Below, piece after piece: positions 24,509 to 32,149 of a stretch of DNA of 64,000 bases (its first letter is position 1; each line of letters starts with the position of its first letter). The position numbers and the translations under genes are program-made. The DNA comes from an uncultured Prevotellaceae bacterium. Its GTDB lineage: Bacteria > Bacteroidota > Bacteroidia > Bacteroidales > Bacteroidaceae. Below the pieces are notes generated by a model. The model was not told the DNA's origin, made no database searches, and saw only the letters and a list, made by a program, of their open reading frames with translations. The stretch covers positions 1 to 64,000 of the forward strand of contig ONCG01000004.1 of NCBI GenBank assembly GCA_900316285.1, read 5' to 3'.

Positions 24509-25798
24509 ATGAGCAGCCAACGATTGTTAGCATCACGTCATTCCACAACACAACAGCATGTAGTCACCTCAGGGCGGCCGCATGCTGTCTTGATTTCTGG
24601 CGCTGTGCTCATGGCATTGCTCCTGATGCTTTCTGGTTGTCATAGGACTCGTTCTGCTCAAGCCGTAACGGATGGCGACACCATCCCTTTGCGCTATGCC
24701 CAGAATCTCACGATGGTGCGCTTTTCCGATGGCATCCTTGTCGAGCTGAAAGACCCTTGGCACGAAGGTCGCATCCTCCATCGCTACTGGCTGACTGAAG
24801 ATAGCAATAACCTGCCAGGCCCGCAAGGACGTTTGCAAGGCCAAGCGGAGCATAACCCCTCCACTATTCTCTCTCCTCTCTCCTCTCTCCACTCTCCTCT
24901 TTCCATTCTCCACTCTCCACTCTCCTCTATAAAATTTCCTCTTCAGCGCAGTGTGGTCTTCAACACCGCTCATGCCTCGTTGATTGGCATGTTGAATGCA
25001 ACTGACCGCATAGCAGGTGTTGCCGACCTGAAGTACATGCTGTTGCCCGATGTGCAGAGGCGTGTGCAGCAAGGAGAGATTGTTGACTGTGGCAACTCCA
25101 TGTCGCCTGACATTGAGCAAATCGTGAGCCTGCATGCCGATGCCATCTTGCTTTCTCCTTTCGAGAACAGTGGTGGCTATGGGCGACTCGAAAAACTTGG
25201 CATTCCCATCATTGAGTGTGCCGACTACATGGAAACCTCACCTCTGGGGCGTGCCGAGTGGATGCGCTTCTATGGTCTTCTCTTCGGTTGTTCCCAACAA
25301 GCTGACTCCCTCTTCTCCATGGTCGAGCATGCCTACTGTGCCTTGCGCGATAGCGTCAGTACTTCAGCACCTCTTAAAATACTCACTGAAAGGCTCACTG
25401 GCAGCACCTGGTATGTACCGGGAGGAAAGAGCACCATGGGGCGTCTCATTGCCGATGCAGGAGCTACCTATGCTTGGGCTGACGACGACCATAGCGGAAG
25501 TCTTGCGCTGAGTTTTGAAACCGTTCTCAGCAAGTCGGGCAATGCCGATGTGTGGCTCATGAACACCTCTTCGCCGCAGCCTTTCACCTACGAGAGTCTT
25601 GCTGCTGAGCATCATGGCTACACCCAGTTCAAGGCTTTCCGCGACCGAAATATTTACTTTATCAATACGCTGCAAGTCCCTTATTTTGAGGAAGTTTCGT
25701 TCCGTCCCGACCTCCTCCTACGCGACTACATCACAATGTTACACCCCAATCCTCAACATCCCCCTCTCCGCTACTTCCGTAAGATGCATTTGCAATAA
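24509..25798 (+). CDS. ABC-type binding lipoprotein (siderophore/cobalamin class)
   Basis: A periplasmic, lipid-anchored substrate-binding protein for a FecCD-type importer (iron-siderophore, heme or cobalamin). The 429 residues include a lipoprotein signal with lipobox LMLSGC (cysteine 44), then the bilobed fold: LIGMLNATDRIAGVADLKY, IVSLHADAILLSPFE, GIPIIECADYMETSP, GSTWYVPGGKSTMG. The region before the hydrophobic core is unusually long (about 25 residues), so translation may really begin later. Residues 120-145 are a Ser/Leu/His/Pro-rich insertion encoded by CTCTCC-type repeat DNA. The permease gene follows. Confidence 0.85.
   Translation: MSSQRLLASRHSTTQQHVVTSGRPHAVLISGAVLMALLLMLSGCHRTRSAQAVTDGDTIPLRYAQNLTMVRFSDGILVELKDPWHEGRILHRYWLTEDSNNLPGPQGRLQGQAEHNPSTILSPLSSLHSPLSILHSPLSSIKFPLQRSVVFNTAHASLIGMLNATDRIAGVADLKYMLLPDVQRRVQQGEIVDCGNSMSPDIEQIVSLHADAILLSPFENSGGYGRLEKLGIPIIECADYMETSPLGRAEWMRFYGLLFGCSQQADSLFSMVEHAYCALRDSVSTSAPLKILTERLTGSTWYVPGGKSTMGRLIADAGATYAWADDDHSGSLALSFETVLSKSGNADVWLMNTSSPQPFTYESLAAEHHGYTQFKAFRDRNIYFINTLQVPYFEEVSFRPDLLLRDYITMLHPNPQHPPLRYFRKMHLQ
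24866..24943 (+). repeat. CTCTCC-type repeat inside the binding-lipoprotein gene
   Basis: A low-complexity tract of CTCTCCTCTCTCCACTCT-like units with almost no G lies inside the reading frame. It encodes SPLSSLHSPLSILHSPL. Composition and 7-base rhythm match the intergenic CTCTAAACTCTC tracts at 19500-19628 and 25799-25898. The frame stays open through it. Confidence 0.8.
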
Positions 25799-25898
25799 CC
25801 TCTCAACTCTAAACTCTAAACTCTAAACTCTCAACTCTCAACTCTCAACTCCCCAACTGACTCTCAACTCTAAACTCTCAACTCTCAACTCTCACCCT
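25799..25898 (+). repeat. Tandem CTCTAAACTCTC repeat before the FecCD permease gene
   Basis: About twelve 7-base units (CTCTAAA or CTCTCAA) fill the whole gap between the two transporter genes and end four bases before the ATG at 25902. The segment CTCCCCAACTGACTCTCAAC also occurs at 19530-19550. Confidence 0.9.
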
Positions 25899-25901
25899 CA
25901 T

Positions 25902-26954
25902 ATGCGTCCCCGCGTTACATTCCTCTCCTTGACAGCCTGTCTGGTGTTGCTCTTTGCAACTTGCCTGTTTGTCGGAAGCGTTCACATTCCGGCTGCAAGC
26001 GTGTGGTCGATTCTCACTGGAGGAACGGCTGAGAACGACGTGTGGTCTTTCATCATCTTGGAAACCCGACTGCCTGCCGCCATCACGGCTGTGCTTTGTG
26101 GGGCTGCTCTTGCCGTGAGTGGTCTGTTGCTGCAGACGGCCTTCCGCAATCCTCTGGCTGGACCAGGCATCTTCGGTATCACCAATGGTGCAGCACTCGG
26201 CGTGGCACTCGTCATGCTCTTCTGGGGTGGTGCGCTCACGGTTCCTGCCTTCTCACTTCCCTTCAGCAGCGGGTGGGAGAGTGGTTCCGGACTTTCGACA
26301 GCCATCTATGGCTTCTCTGCCATTCTCACGGCAGCCTTCCTCGGTGCCATGTTCGTCACGCTACTGCTGCTCCTGCTCTCGCGATGGGTGCGTTCCAATG
26401 TCATGCTGCTCATTGTTGGCATGATGGTGGGCTATCTCTCCTCGTCGCTCATCGCCCTGCTCAACTTTGCAGCTACTGAAGAGGGCGTGCGTTCCTACAT
26501 GGTGTGGGGACTGGGCTCCTTCGGTGGCGTCTCCATGCAGCTCATGCCCGTTTACTCAGTTGTCACGCTGTTGTCGCTGGGTGGTGCCTGTATGCTGGTG
26601 AAGCCCCTCAACGCCCTGCTTCTGGGTGAGCGCTATGCCAGCAATCTCGGCATCAACACCCGCCGACTGCGCAGCTGGCTGCTCGTGGTGACAGGTCTGC
26701 TTTGTGCCGTGGCCACTGCTTTCTGTGGTCCCATTGCCTTCCTTGGACTTGCCGTACCCCATATGGCTCGTCTCTGCCTAGGTACCGCCAACCATCGTCA
26801 GCTTATGCCTGCCACCATCCTCATGGGTGCCGTTGTGGCGTTGGCATGTCATCTGTTGAGTATGGTGCTCAGTCGGGGTGGTGCTGTCCCCATTAATGCG
26901 CTCACGCCCCTTTTCGGCGCACCAGTCATCATTTACGTTATTTTGAAAAAGTAA
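25902..26954 (+). CDS. FecCD-family ABC transporter permease
   Basis: The inner-membrane channel of an iron-chelate/cobalamin-type importer. The 350 residues contain nine to ten membrane helices, the N-terminal LETRLPAAITAVLCGAALAV, the ATPase-coupling loop with GERYASNLGI and the family motif GPIAFLGLAVPHMAR near the C-terminus. It pairs with the upstream binding lipoprotein. The ATP-binding subunit that normally follows is absent; the next gene encodes a small membrane protein. Confidence 0.93.
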   Translation: MRPRVTFLSLTACLVLLFATCLFVGSVHIPAASVWSILTGGTAENDVWSFIILETRLPAAITAVLCGAALAVSGLLLQTAFRNPLAGPGIFGITNGAALGVALVMLFWGGALTVPAFSLPFSSGWESGSGLSTAIYGFSAILTAAFLGAMFVTLLLLLLSRWVRSNVMLLIVGMMVGYLSSSLIALLNFAATEEGVRSYMVWGLGSFGGVSMQLMPVYSVVTLLSLGGACMLVKPLNALLLGERYASNLGINTRRLRSWLLVVTGLLCAVATAFCGPIAFLGLAVPHMARLCLGTANHRQLMPATILMGAVVALACHLLSMVLSRGGAVPINALTPLFGAPVIIYVILKK

Positions 26955-26967
26955 ACCCCTTTCTACG

Positions 26968-27312
26968 ATGGAACCAACAACATTTGAACAATACTGGCAG
27001 AAGAATCGCCAGCGACTGCTCAACGAAAACCAGGAGTATCGCAAGGCCATCGAAGGCTATAAGATGAAGTCGGGAGCCGACTGGCTACTCTTCGCTATGC
27101 CTGTGGTGGCTGCCCTTCTCGTCTTCGACTGGAACCCATTTGGTCGTGAACTCCTCAACTGGATTATCAGTGCCCTCGTCGCCATCATCTGCTTCGCCGC
27201 TTGTGTAGCAGTAAAATCATGGCTCTCCGGTGGCCGCCCCATCAGTGAAATCGAGGCCGACATCAAAGAACAAGCCCGCCGCGAGTTTGAGAGTACCCAG
27301 CACCAACAGTAA
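26968..27312 (+). CDS. Small two-helix membrane protein, unknown function
   Basis: A 114-residue protein starting 13 bases after the permease gene and probably cotranscribed. It has a charged N-terminal helix (residues 5-32), two hydrophobic segments (WLLFAMPVVAALLVFDW, about 37-53, and IISALVAIICFAACVAVKSW, about 64-83) and a charged C-terminal helix with EIEADIKEQARREFE. I do not recognise the family. The position where an ATPase is expected raises the possibility of an accessory role in transport, which is inference only. Confidence 0.75.
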   Translation: MEPTTFEQYWQKNRQRLLNENQEYRKAIEGYKMKSGADWLLFAMPVVAALLVFDWNPFGRELLNWIISALVAIICFAACVAVKSWLSGGRPISEIEADIKEQARREFESTQHQQ

Positions 27313-27655
27313 GATTCGTCATGTGTAGAAAAGGACAACTTCGTACTCTTCCTAAATTCCTTGATTCCAAGAATGTGGTGCACATTTTGGGGTTTACTGG
27401 TGCAAAATGCAATCTTTGCACCATATGAGTGGTCATAATATCAGAGTGACACACCACATACAACAACGTGAACTACCTGATCTTCATCGTTCTGTTTCTT
27501 TTTTTCGTATTAGGCAATATCCTTCAGCGAGCTTCCTGTTGCAAATCTCATACAGAAAAACGGGCATTTGATACAACGCTATTTGTTTGTTTTGGTAAGA
27601 GAAGGAAAGTATGGTAATTTTGCATCGTGAAAAAAGAAACTGACAAACCAAGCAT
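27313..27655. other. Spacer upstream of the radical SAM gene
   Basis: Contains the promoter of the radical SAM gene at 27615-27622 and, before it, a GTG-initiated open frame at 27468-27617. That frame would encode a 49-residue peptide with one hydrophobic helix (NYLIFIVLFLFFVLGNIL). Its end overlaps the promoter and it has no visible promoter of its own. The segment 27388-27425 contains the inverted words GGTGCAAAATGC and GCACC. Nothing else is recognisable. Confidence 0.6.
27615..27622 (+). promoter_or_regulatory. -7 promoter box of the radical SAM gene
   Basis: TAATTTTG with TTTTGG at 27590-27595 about 20 bases upstream; the leader is about 28 bases. Confidence 0.75.
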
Positions 27656-29017
27656 ATGAGAGTAAAAATGATTCTGCCTGCCTTGCAGGAAGCAGAGAGT
27701 CCATATTGGCGTCCCATCAAGTATTCGCTGTTCCCGCCTTTGGGACTCGCTACATTGGCCGCCTATTTCCGCGATGATGACGAGGTGGAGATTGTAGACC
27801 AGCATGTGGAGAAGCTGACGCTCGACGATGAGCCAGACCTTGTGTGCATACAGGTGTATGTGACCAATGCCTACCGGGCCTACAAGATTGCAGATCATTA
27901 CCGTCAGCAAGGTTCATACGTGGCCATGGGTGGATTGCATGTCACCTCATTGCCCGACGAGGCAGCTTTACATGCCGACACTATCTTGTTGGGACCAGGT
28001 GAGGAGGCATTTCCACGATTTGTCAATGATCTTCGTGAAGGACATCCACAGAAACGCTATGTGGCTCGTTGGCGTTCCATCGAGAACATCCCTCCCGTGC
28101 GTCGTGATCTCATCAAACGTGAGAAATACTTCGTACCCAACTCGCTTGTTGTGTCAAGAGGTTGTCCTCATCACTGTGACTTCTGTTATAAGGATGCCTT
28201 TTATGGCGAGGGCAAGTCGTTCTACACTCAGCGCGTGGATGAGGTGCTTGCGGAAATTGACCGTTTGCCGGGACGACACCTTTATTTCCTCGATGACCAT
28301 CTGCTGGGTAATCCTCGTTTTGCATCAGAGTTGTTTGAGGGCATGCGTGGTATGGGACGTGTGTTTCAGGGTGCCGCCACCGTGGCCTCCATACTGAAGG
28401 GCGACCTGATTGAGAAAGCTGCTGAAGCGGGGCTTCGTAGTGTGTTCCTTGGTTTTGAAACTTTCTCACCAGAGAATCTGCGTTCGAGTAACAAGTTACA
28501 AAATCTTTCTAAAGACTATGTCGCTGCCGTGGAGCGGTTGCATAGCCTTGGTGTCATGATAAACGGAAGCTTTGTGTTCGGTCTTGACCATGACGATAAA
28601 GATGTATTTCGTCGAACGGTTGACTGGGGCATCGAACATAGCATCACCACAGCGACCTTCCATATTCTCACACCCTATCCAGGTACTCGTTTGTTCCAAC
28701 AGATGGAACGTGACGGGCGAATAACGTCATACGACTGGAGCAAGTATGACACACGCACGGTGGTCTATAAGACCATGGAACTCTCGGCAGAAGAACTGAA
28801 ACAAGGCTACGACTGGGCCTATAAGGAGTTCTATTCGTGGAGCAATATCTTCCGTGCTAGTTTCGGTCACGATAATCTCAAACAGCAGTTGGCTCACCTG
28901 TTCTATATGGGTGGTTGGAAGAAGTTTGAACCTTTCTGGAATTTTATGATTCGATACGGAAATCTCAATCGCATGTTACCTGTCCTGGAATCCTTGTTGT
29001 CGAATACCAGAGCATGA
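27656..29017 (+). CDS. B12-binding-domain radical SAM protein
   Basis: A radical SAM enzyme with an N-terminal cobalamin-binding-like Rossmann domain (about 1-135, with MGGLHVTSLPDEA and LLGPGEEAF). The Cx3Cx2C cluster motif is SRGCPHHCDFC (C170, C174, C177). Other radical SAM features are FLDDHLLGNPRF and FLGFETFSPENL. The 453-residue protein ends in a basic helical extension. Relatives act as methyltransferases or ring-forming enzymes, but the substrate here cannot be inferred. It is a stand-alone gene; codon use looks less G/C-biased than in neighbouring genes, which may hint at later acquisition. Confidence 0.88.
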   Translation: MRVKMILPALQEAESPYWRPIKYSLFPPLGLATLAAYFRDDDEVEIVDQHVEKLTLDDEPDLVCIQVYVTNAYRAYKIADHYRQQGSYVAMGGLHVTSLPDEAALHADTILLGPGEEAFPRFVNDLREGHPQKRYVARWRSIENIPPVRRDLIKREKYFVPNSLVVSRGCPHHCDFCYKDAFYGEGKSFYTQRVDEVLAEIDRLPGRHLYFLDDHLLGNPRFASELFEGMRGMGRVFQGAATVASILKGDLIEKAAEAGLRSVFLGFETFSPENLRSSNKLQNLSKDYVAAVERLHSLGVMINGSFVFGLDHDDKDVFRRTVDWGIEHSITTATFHILTPYPGTRLFQQMERDGRITSYDWSKYDTRTVVYKTMELSAEELKQGYDWAYKEFYSWSNIFRASFGHDNLKQQLAHLFYMGGWKKFEPFWNFMIRYGNLNRMLPVLESLLSNTRA

Positions 29018-29080
29018 GTACAAAGCGTGGAAACAAAAAAAGAGGTCTAATGACCTCTCTTGTGATCCGCTTGGGGCTCG
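29016..29080 (-). repeat. Partial duplicate of tRNA-Lys 3' end plus terminator
   Basis: This 65-base segment nearly repeats 29138-29205. Both read GAGTAC, AAGCG, GAAACAAAAAA, a hairpin, then TGATCCGCTTGGGGCTCG, the 3' end of the lysine tRNA on the minus strand. Only about 18 bases of the tRNA are present here, and the hairpin is GAGGTCTAATGACCTC followed by T-run on the minus strand. Confidence 0.85.
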
Positions 29081-29154
29081 CGCTCGGCTCCAAAGGAGAC
29101 GCTTTCGTAGCATAGCGGAGAAAGAACCCTTGGGTGAGAGTACGAAGCGGAGAA

Positions 29155-29184
29155 ACAAAAAAGAGAGACCTTTCAGTCTCTCTC
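29155..29184 (-). terminator. Rho-independent terminator of tRNA-Lys
   Basis: On the minus strand an AGAGAGAC/GTCTCTCT stem with a six-base loop is followed by TTTTTTG, starting directly after the tRNA. Confidence 0.8.
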
Positions 29185-29187
29185 TTG

Positions 29188-29260
29188 TGATCCGCTTGGG
29201 GCTCGAACCCAAGACCCCAACATTAAAAGTGTTGTGCTCTACCAACTGAGCTAGCGGATC
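29188..29260 (-). tRNA. tRNA-Lys (TTT)
   Basis: A 73-base cloverleaf on the minus strand with acceptor GATCCGC/GCGGATC, D-arm TAGCTCAGTTGGTAGAGC, anticodon loop CTTTTAA and T-arm GGGTTCGAGCCC. CCA is not encoded. A duplicated fragment of its 3' end lies 125 bases further along. Confidence 0.97.
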
Positions 29261-29335
29261 TCCGTTTTGACGTTTCAGTTATAAAAAAACAGGACCTCTG
29301 TCCTTAAAAGCGAGTGCAAAGGTACTATCTTTTTT

Positions 29336-30544
29336 TTATTCTGCCAAATTTTCGGGCAACTTTTCTTCGTCAATGCTTTCTTTTATGCTTGCAACGGCTT
29401 GTTGAAGGTCCTTTTCGTCGGTTGTAGAGGCATTTATTGCGTCCTGATTGGGTACCGGCATGTAGGGTTTGTCCTCTCCTTCGTTCTCACGAGTGACATA
29501 TCGCTGGTAGTAGGCGATGAGCAGGGTGGTGAGCGGCAAGGCGATGATAAGACCGATGAAGCCCAGCAATGCTCCCCACACAGACAGCGACAGCAGCAGG
29601 ATGGCAGGGTTCAGTCCCATGGCCTTTCCCATGATCTTAGGGGTGACAATCATGTCGATGATGAGCTGAACGATGGCAAACACGGCAACGGCAGCCAGCA
29701 GGATGAGCCAGAAGTTCTGTCCTGTGTCGGCAGCCTTCAGCAGAGCGAGCAGAGCCGTTGGGATGAGGGCAAAGGTGTGAAGATAGGGCACGAGGTCCAT
29801 GATGCCGATGAGGATGCCGAGACCAATGGCCATGGGGAAGTCGATGATGGTGAAGCCGATGCAGAAGAGGATTCCCATGGTGAGTGCCACGAGTCCCTGA
29901 CCACGGATGTAGTTGTTCAGCTCACGCTCCACGTCGCCCATCAGCTCATGCCAGAAGGGGCGCGACTTCTTGGGGAATATCTTAATCCAGTTGTCGGTGA
30001 GGTATTCGTAGTCGAGCAGGATGAAGAACATGTAGAGCAGGGTGATGAGCGATGCAACGATGCTGATGATCAGACTGGCGGTGTGTCCGAGGAAACTGAA
30101 CACCTGCGGCATGGCCTTCTGCAAACCATCAGTAAAGTCCTTGCTGCGGAAGAACTGCTCTATTGCCTTCTGGTTTCCCTGCAGCCATTCTTGTATGGCG
30201 CCCGGTATGCTATCGATGTTTGCCGAGGTTTGTATGTACTTCGTGACGAGGCTTCCCAACTTCTGGAACTGCTCAATCATGGGTGGGATGATGAGATAGA
30301 CCACCAGGCCTACCACGGCAATGACGGCAATGAGCGTGACGACGATGCTCAATGCTCGCGTGGGCACATGCATACGGTTCTGCACAAACTTCACAGCGGG
30401 GTAGAGCAGATAGGCCAGAAACCAGGCAATGAAGAAGGGCAACAGCACGTTGCTGAGGTAGTTCACGGCAGCAAGCACAAGGATGACCAGCGCTGCCACG
30501 CCTGCCCAACGAATGAATTTGTCGAATGTTATCTTTTCTTGCAT
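29336..30544 (-). CDS. AI-2E family transporter (PerM-like)
   Basis: A polytopic inner-membrane protein of the AI-2E/PerM family; characterised members export autoinducer-2 or act as ion antiporters. The 402-residue protein has helices at about 14-45 and 65-90, a soluble loop, then LIISIVASLITLLYMFFILL, the conserved GQGLVALTMGILFCIGFTII and GILIGIMDLVPYLHTF, and final helices to LIIALPLTTLLIAYY. The C-terminal 50 residues are hydrophilic. It lies 28 bases downstream of tdk on the same strand. Confidence 0.88.
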   Translation of the reverse strand: MQEKITFDKFIRWAGVAALVILVLAAVNYLSNVLLPFFIAWFLAYLLYPAVKFVQNRMHVPTRALSIVVTLIAVIAVVGLVVYLIIPPMIEQFQKLGSLVTKYIQTSANIDSIPGAIQEWLQGNQKAIEQFFRSKDFTDGLQKAMPQVFSFLGHTASLIISIVASLITLLYMFFILLDYEYLTDNWIKIFPKKSRPFWHELMGDVERELNNYIRGQGLVALTMGILFCIGFTIIDFPMAIGLGILIGIMDLVPYLHTFALIPTALLALLKAADTGQNFWLILLAAVAVFAIVQLIIDMIVTPKIMGKAMGLNPAILLLSLSVWGALLGFIGLIIALPLTTLLIAYYQRYVTRENEGEDKPYMPVPNQDAINASTTDEKDLQQAVASIKESIDEEKLPENLAE

Positions 30545-30572
30545 AGGGATTGTTAGTGGGAAAAGTGTAAGG

Positions 30573-31226
30573 TTATGTGTTGGCTTTCGCTGCTTCCTCG
30601 GCTTTCGTTGCCTCCTCGGCTTTTGCTGCCTCTTTGGCTTTTGCTGCTTCCTCGGCTTCTACAGCCTTGCGATAGCAGTCGCGGCAGAGGGGCTCATACT
30701 CCATCTTCTCGCCCAGCAGCACGCGTTTTTCGTTCTGCACCAGTCGGTGGCTGACGTAGGCCAGATTGCCACAGCGCACACAGATGGCATGCACCTTAGT
30801 GACATCGTCGGCAATGGCACACAGGGCAGGCATGGGTCCGAAGGGAACACCACGGAAGTCCATGTCAAGACCAGCGATGATGACGCGCACCCCACGATTA
30901 GCCAGCTCGTTGCAGACATCCACCAGTCCCATATCGAGGAACTGAGCTTCATCGATGCCCACCACCTCAATGTCCGACGATAGCAGCAGGATGCTCGACG
31001 AGGTCTCCACAGGTGTCGACGGGATGGCATTCTGGTCGTGGCTCACGACATCATTGTCTGAATATCGCGTGTCGAGGGCAGGCTTGAAGATCTCCACTTT
31101 CTGCTTGGCAAACTTTGCCCGCTTCATTCTCCTGATGAGTTCTTCGGTCTTTCCGGAGAACATCGATCCGCACACCACTTCAATTCTTCCGGGGCGGTGT
31201 GCCTCCCCATCATTGTGATGTATCAT
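30573..31226 (-). CDS. tdk: Thymidine kinase
   Basis: Salvage enzyme that phosphorylates thymidine. The 217-residue protein (start [16 protein letters not shown] at 31226) has the P-loop [12 protein letters not shown], Walker [10 protein letters not shown], the substrate lid with [11 protein letters not shown], and zinc cysteines in CVRCG and LCRDC. It ends in an unusual 30-residue Ala/Glu/Lys tail ([19 protein letters not shown]) encoded by an imperfect tandem DNA repeat; the core kinase ends before it. An earlier in-frame ATG at 31247 overlaps the promoter and is rejected. The promoter box is ten bases before the start codon. Confidence 0.95.
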   Translation of the reverse strand: MIHHNDGEAHRPGRIEVVCGSMFSGKTEELIRRMKRAKFAKQKVEIFKPALDTRYSDNDVVSHDQNAIPSTPVETSSSILLLSSDIEVVGIDEAQFLDMGLVDVCNELANRGVRVIIAGLDMDFRGVPFGPMPALCAIADDVTKVHAICVRCGNLAYVSHRLVQNEKRVLLGEKMEYEPLCRDCYRKAVEAEEAAKAKEAAKAEEATKAEEAAKANT

Positions 31227-31236
31227 AATTTGAATG

Positions 31237-31244
31237 CAAAAATA
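31237..31244 (-). promoter_or_regulatory. -7 promoter box of tdk
   Basis: TATTTTTG on the minus strand, ten bases upstream of the ATG, predicting a leader of only about 4-7 bases. A divergent promoter for rsmI lies at 31392. Confidence 0.7.
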
Positions 31245-31391
31245 CAAAGACGTTTTAAAAATTGCAAAGAAATCGGCACTTTTCTTTGCCGATGAAGATT
31301 AATTAACTATATTTGCGGCATAAAAGCTGCAAATGAGGGCCGTGGAGCATTAAAAATAGTGAATTTATTTTGTTCTGCCCGCGGTTTTCAT

Positions 31392-31399
31392 TATCTTTG
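31392..31399 (+). promoter_or_regulatory. -7 promoter box of rsmI
   Basis: TATCTTTG with TTTTG at 31370-31374, 17 bases upstream. A second possible box, TATATTTG, lies at about 31309-31316. The start codon is at 31437. Confidence 0.7.
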
Positions 31400-31436
31400 C
31401 AAGCGCATTACAGAGAATAACAGACAAAAGAACGGC

Positions 31437-32147
31437 ATGTTGTACATCATTCCGACGCCTGTAGGCAATTTGGAAGATATGACATTGCGCGCTGTCAGAC
31501 TGCTGAAAGAAGCTGACGTAGTGCTTGCTGAGGATACTCGCACGTCGGGTATTCTCTTGAAACACTTTGATATCCAGAACCATTTGCTCTCACATCATAA
31601 ATTCAACGAACACGGCACAACGGCTTCCGTTGTTGAAAGACTGAAAGCAGGGCAGACGGTGGCACTCATCAGCGATGCTGGCACACCGGGCATCAGCGAC
31701 CCTGGCTTCTTCCTGGCTCGCGAGGCCATTGCAGCAGGAATAGAAGTGCAGACGCTGCCAGGTGCTACAGCATGCATTCCGGCTCTGGTGTCGAGTGGAC
31801 TGCCTTGCGACCGTTTCTGCTTCGAAGGCTTCCTGCCACAGAAGAAAGGGCGGCAGACACATCTGGACTCGCTGCGTGAAGAGACGCGAACGATGGTGTT
31901 CTACGAGTCTCCCTTCCGTCTACTGAAGACGTTGCAGCAGTTTGCCGAGGTGTTTGGCCCTGAGCGGCAGGTAAGTGTGAGCCGTGAGATTTCGAAGGTG
32001 CACGAAGAGCATGTGCGTGGAACCCTGGCTGAGGTCATCGACCACTTCACGCAGAAAGCTCCGAAAGGTGAAATAGTAATCGTCCTGGCTGGAAAGGTGA
32101 AAGAGAAGGCCAAGGGCAAGAAAAATGATAATACAGATAACATTTGA
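31437..32147 (+). CDS. rsmI: 16S rRNA (cytidine-1402 2'-O)-methyltransferase
   Basis: SAM-dependent tetrapyrrole-methylase-fold enzyme that 2'-O-methylates C1402 in the ribosomal decoding centre. The 236-residue protein starts LYIIPTPVGNLEDMTLRA and carries DVVLAEDTRTSGILLKHF and the SAM-binding SDAGTPGISDPG. The C-terminal lysine-rich tail (KVKEKAKGKKND) is short. The start at 31437 is set by the promoter; upstream in-frame sequence would span it. The lipoprotein gene begins two bases after the stop codon. Confidence 0.95.
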   Translation: MLYIIPTPVGNLEDMTLRAVRLLKEADVVLAEDTRTSGILLKHFDIQNHLLSHHKFNEHGTTASVVERLKAGQTVALISDAGTPGISDPGFFLAREAIAAGIEVQTLPGATACIPALVSSGLPCDRFCFEGFLPQKKGRQTHLDSLREETRTMVFYESPFRLLKTLQQFAEVFGPERQVSVSREISKVHEEHVRGTLAEVIDHFTQKAPKGEIVIVLAGKVKEKAKGKKNDNTDNI

Positions 32148-32149
32148 AT

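Noticed and set aside
24509-24590. An alternative, later start for the binding lipoprotein
   Set aside because: The long N-terminal region is odd, but no in-frame ATG lies closely before the hydrophobic core, so the first ATG was kept with a caveat.
31227-31247. Upstream ATG for tdk
   Set aside because: It overlaps the -7 promoter box, so it would not be transcribed.
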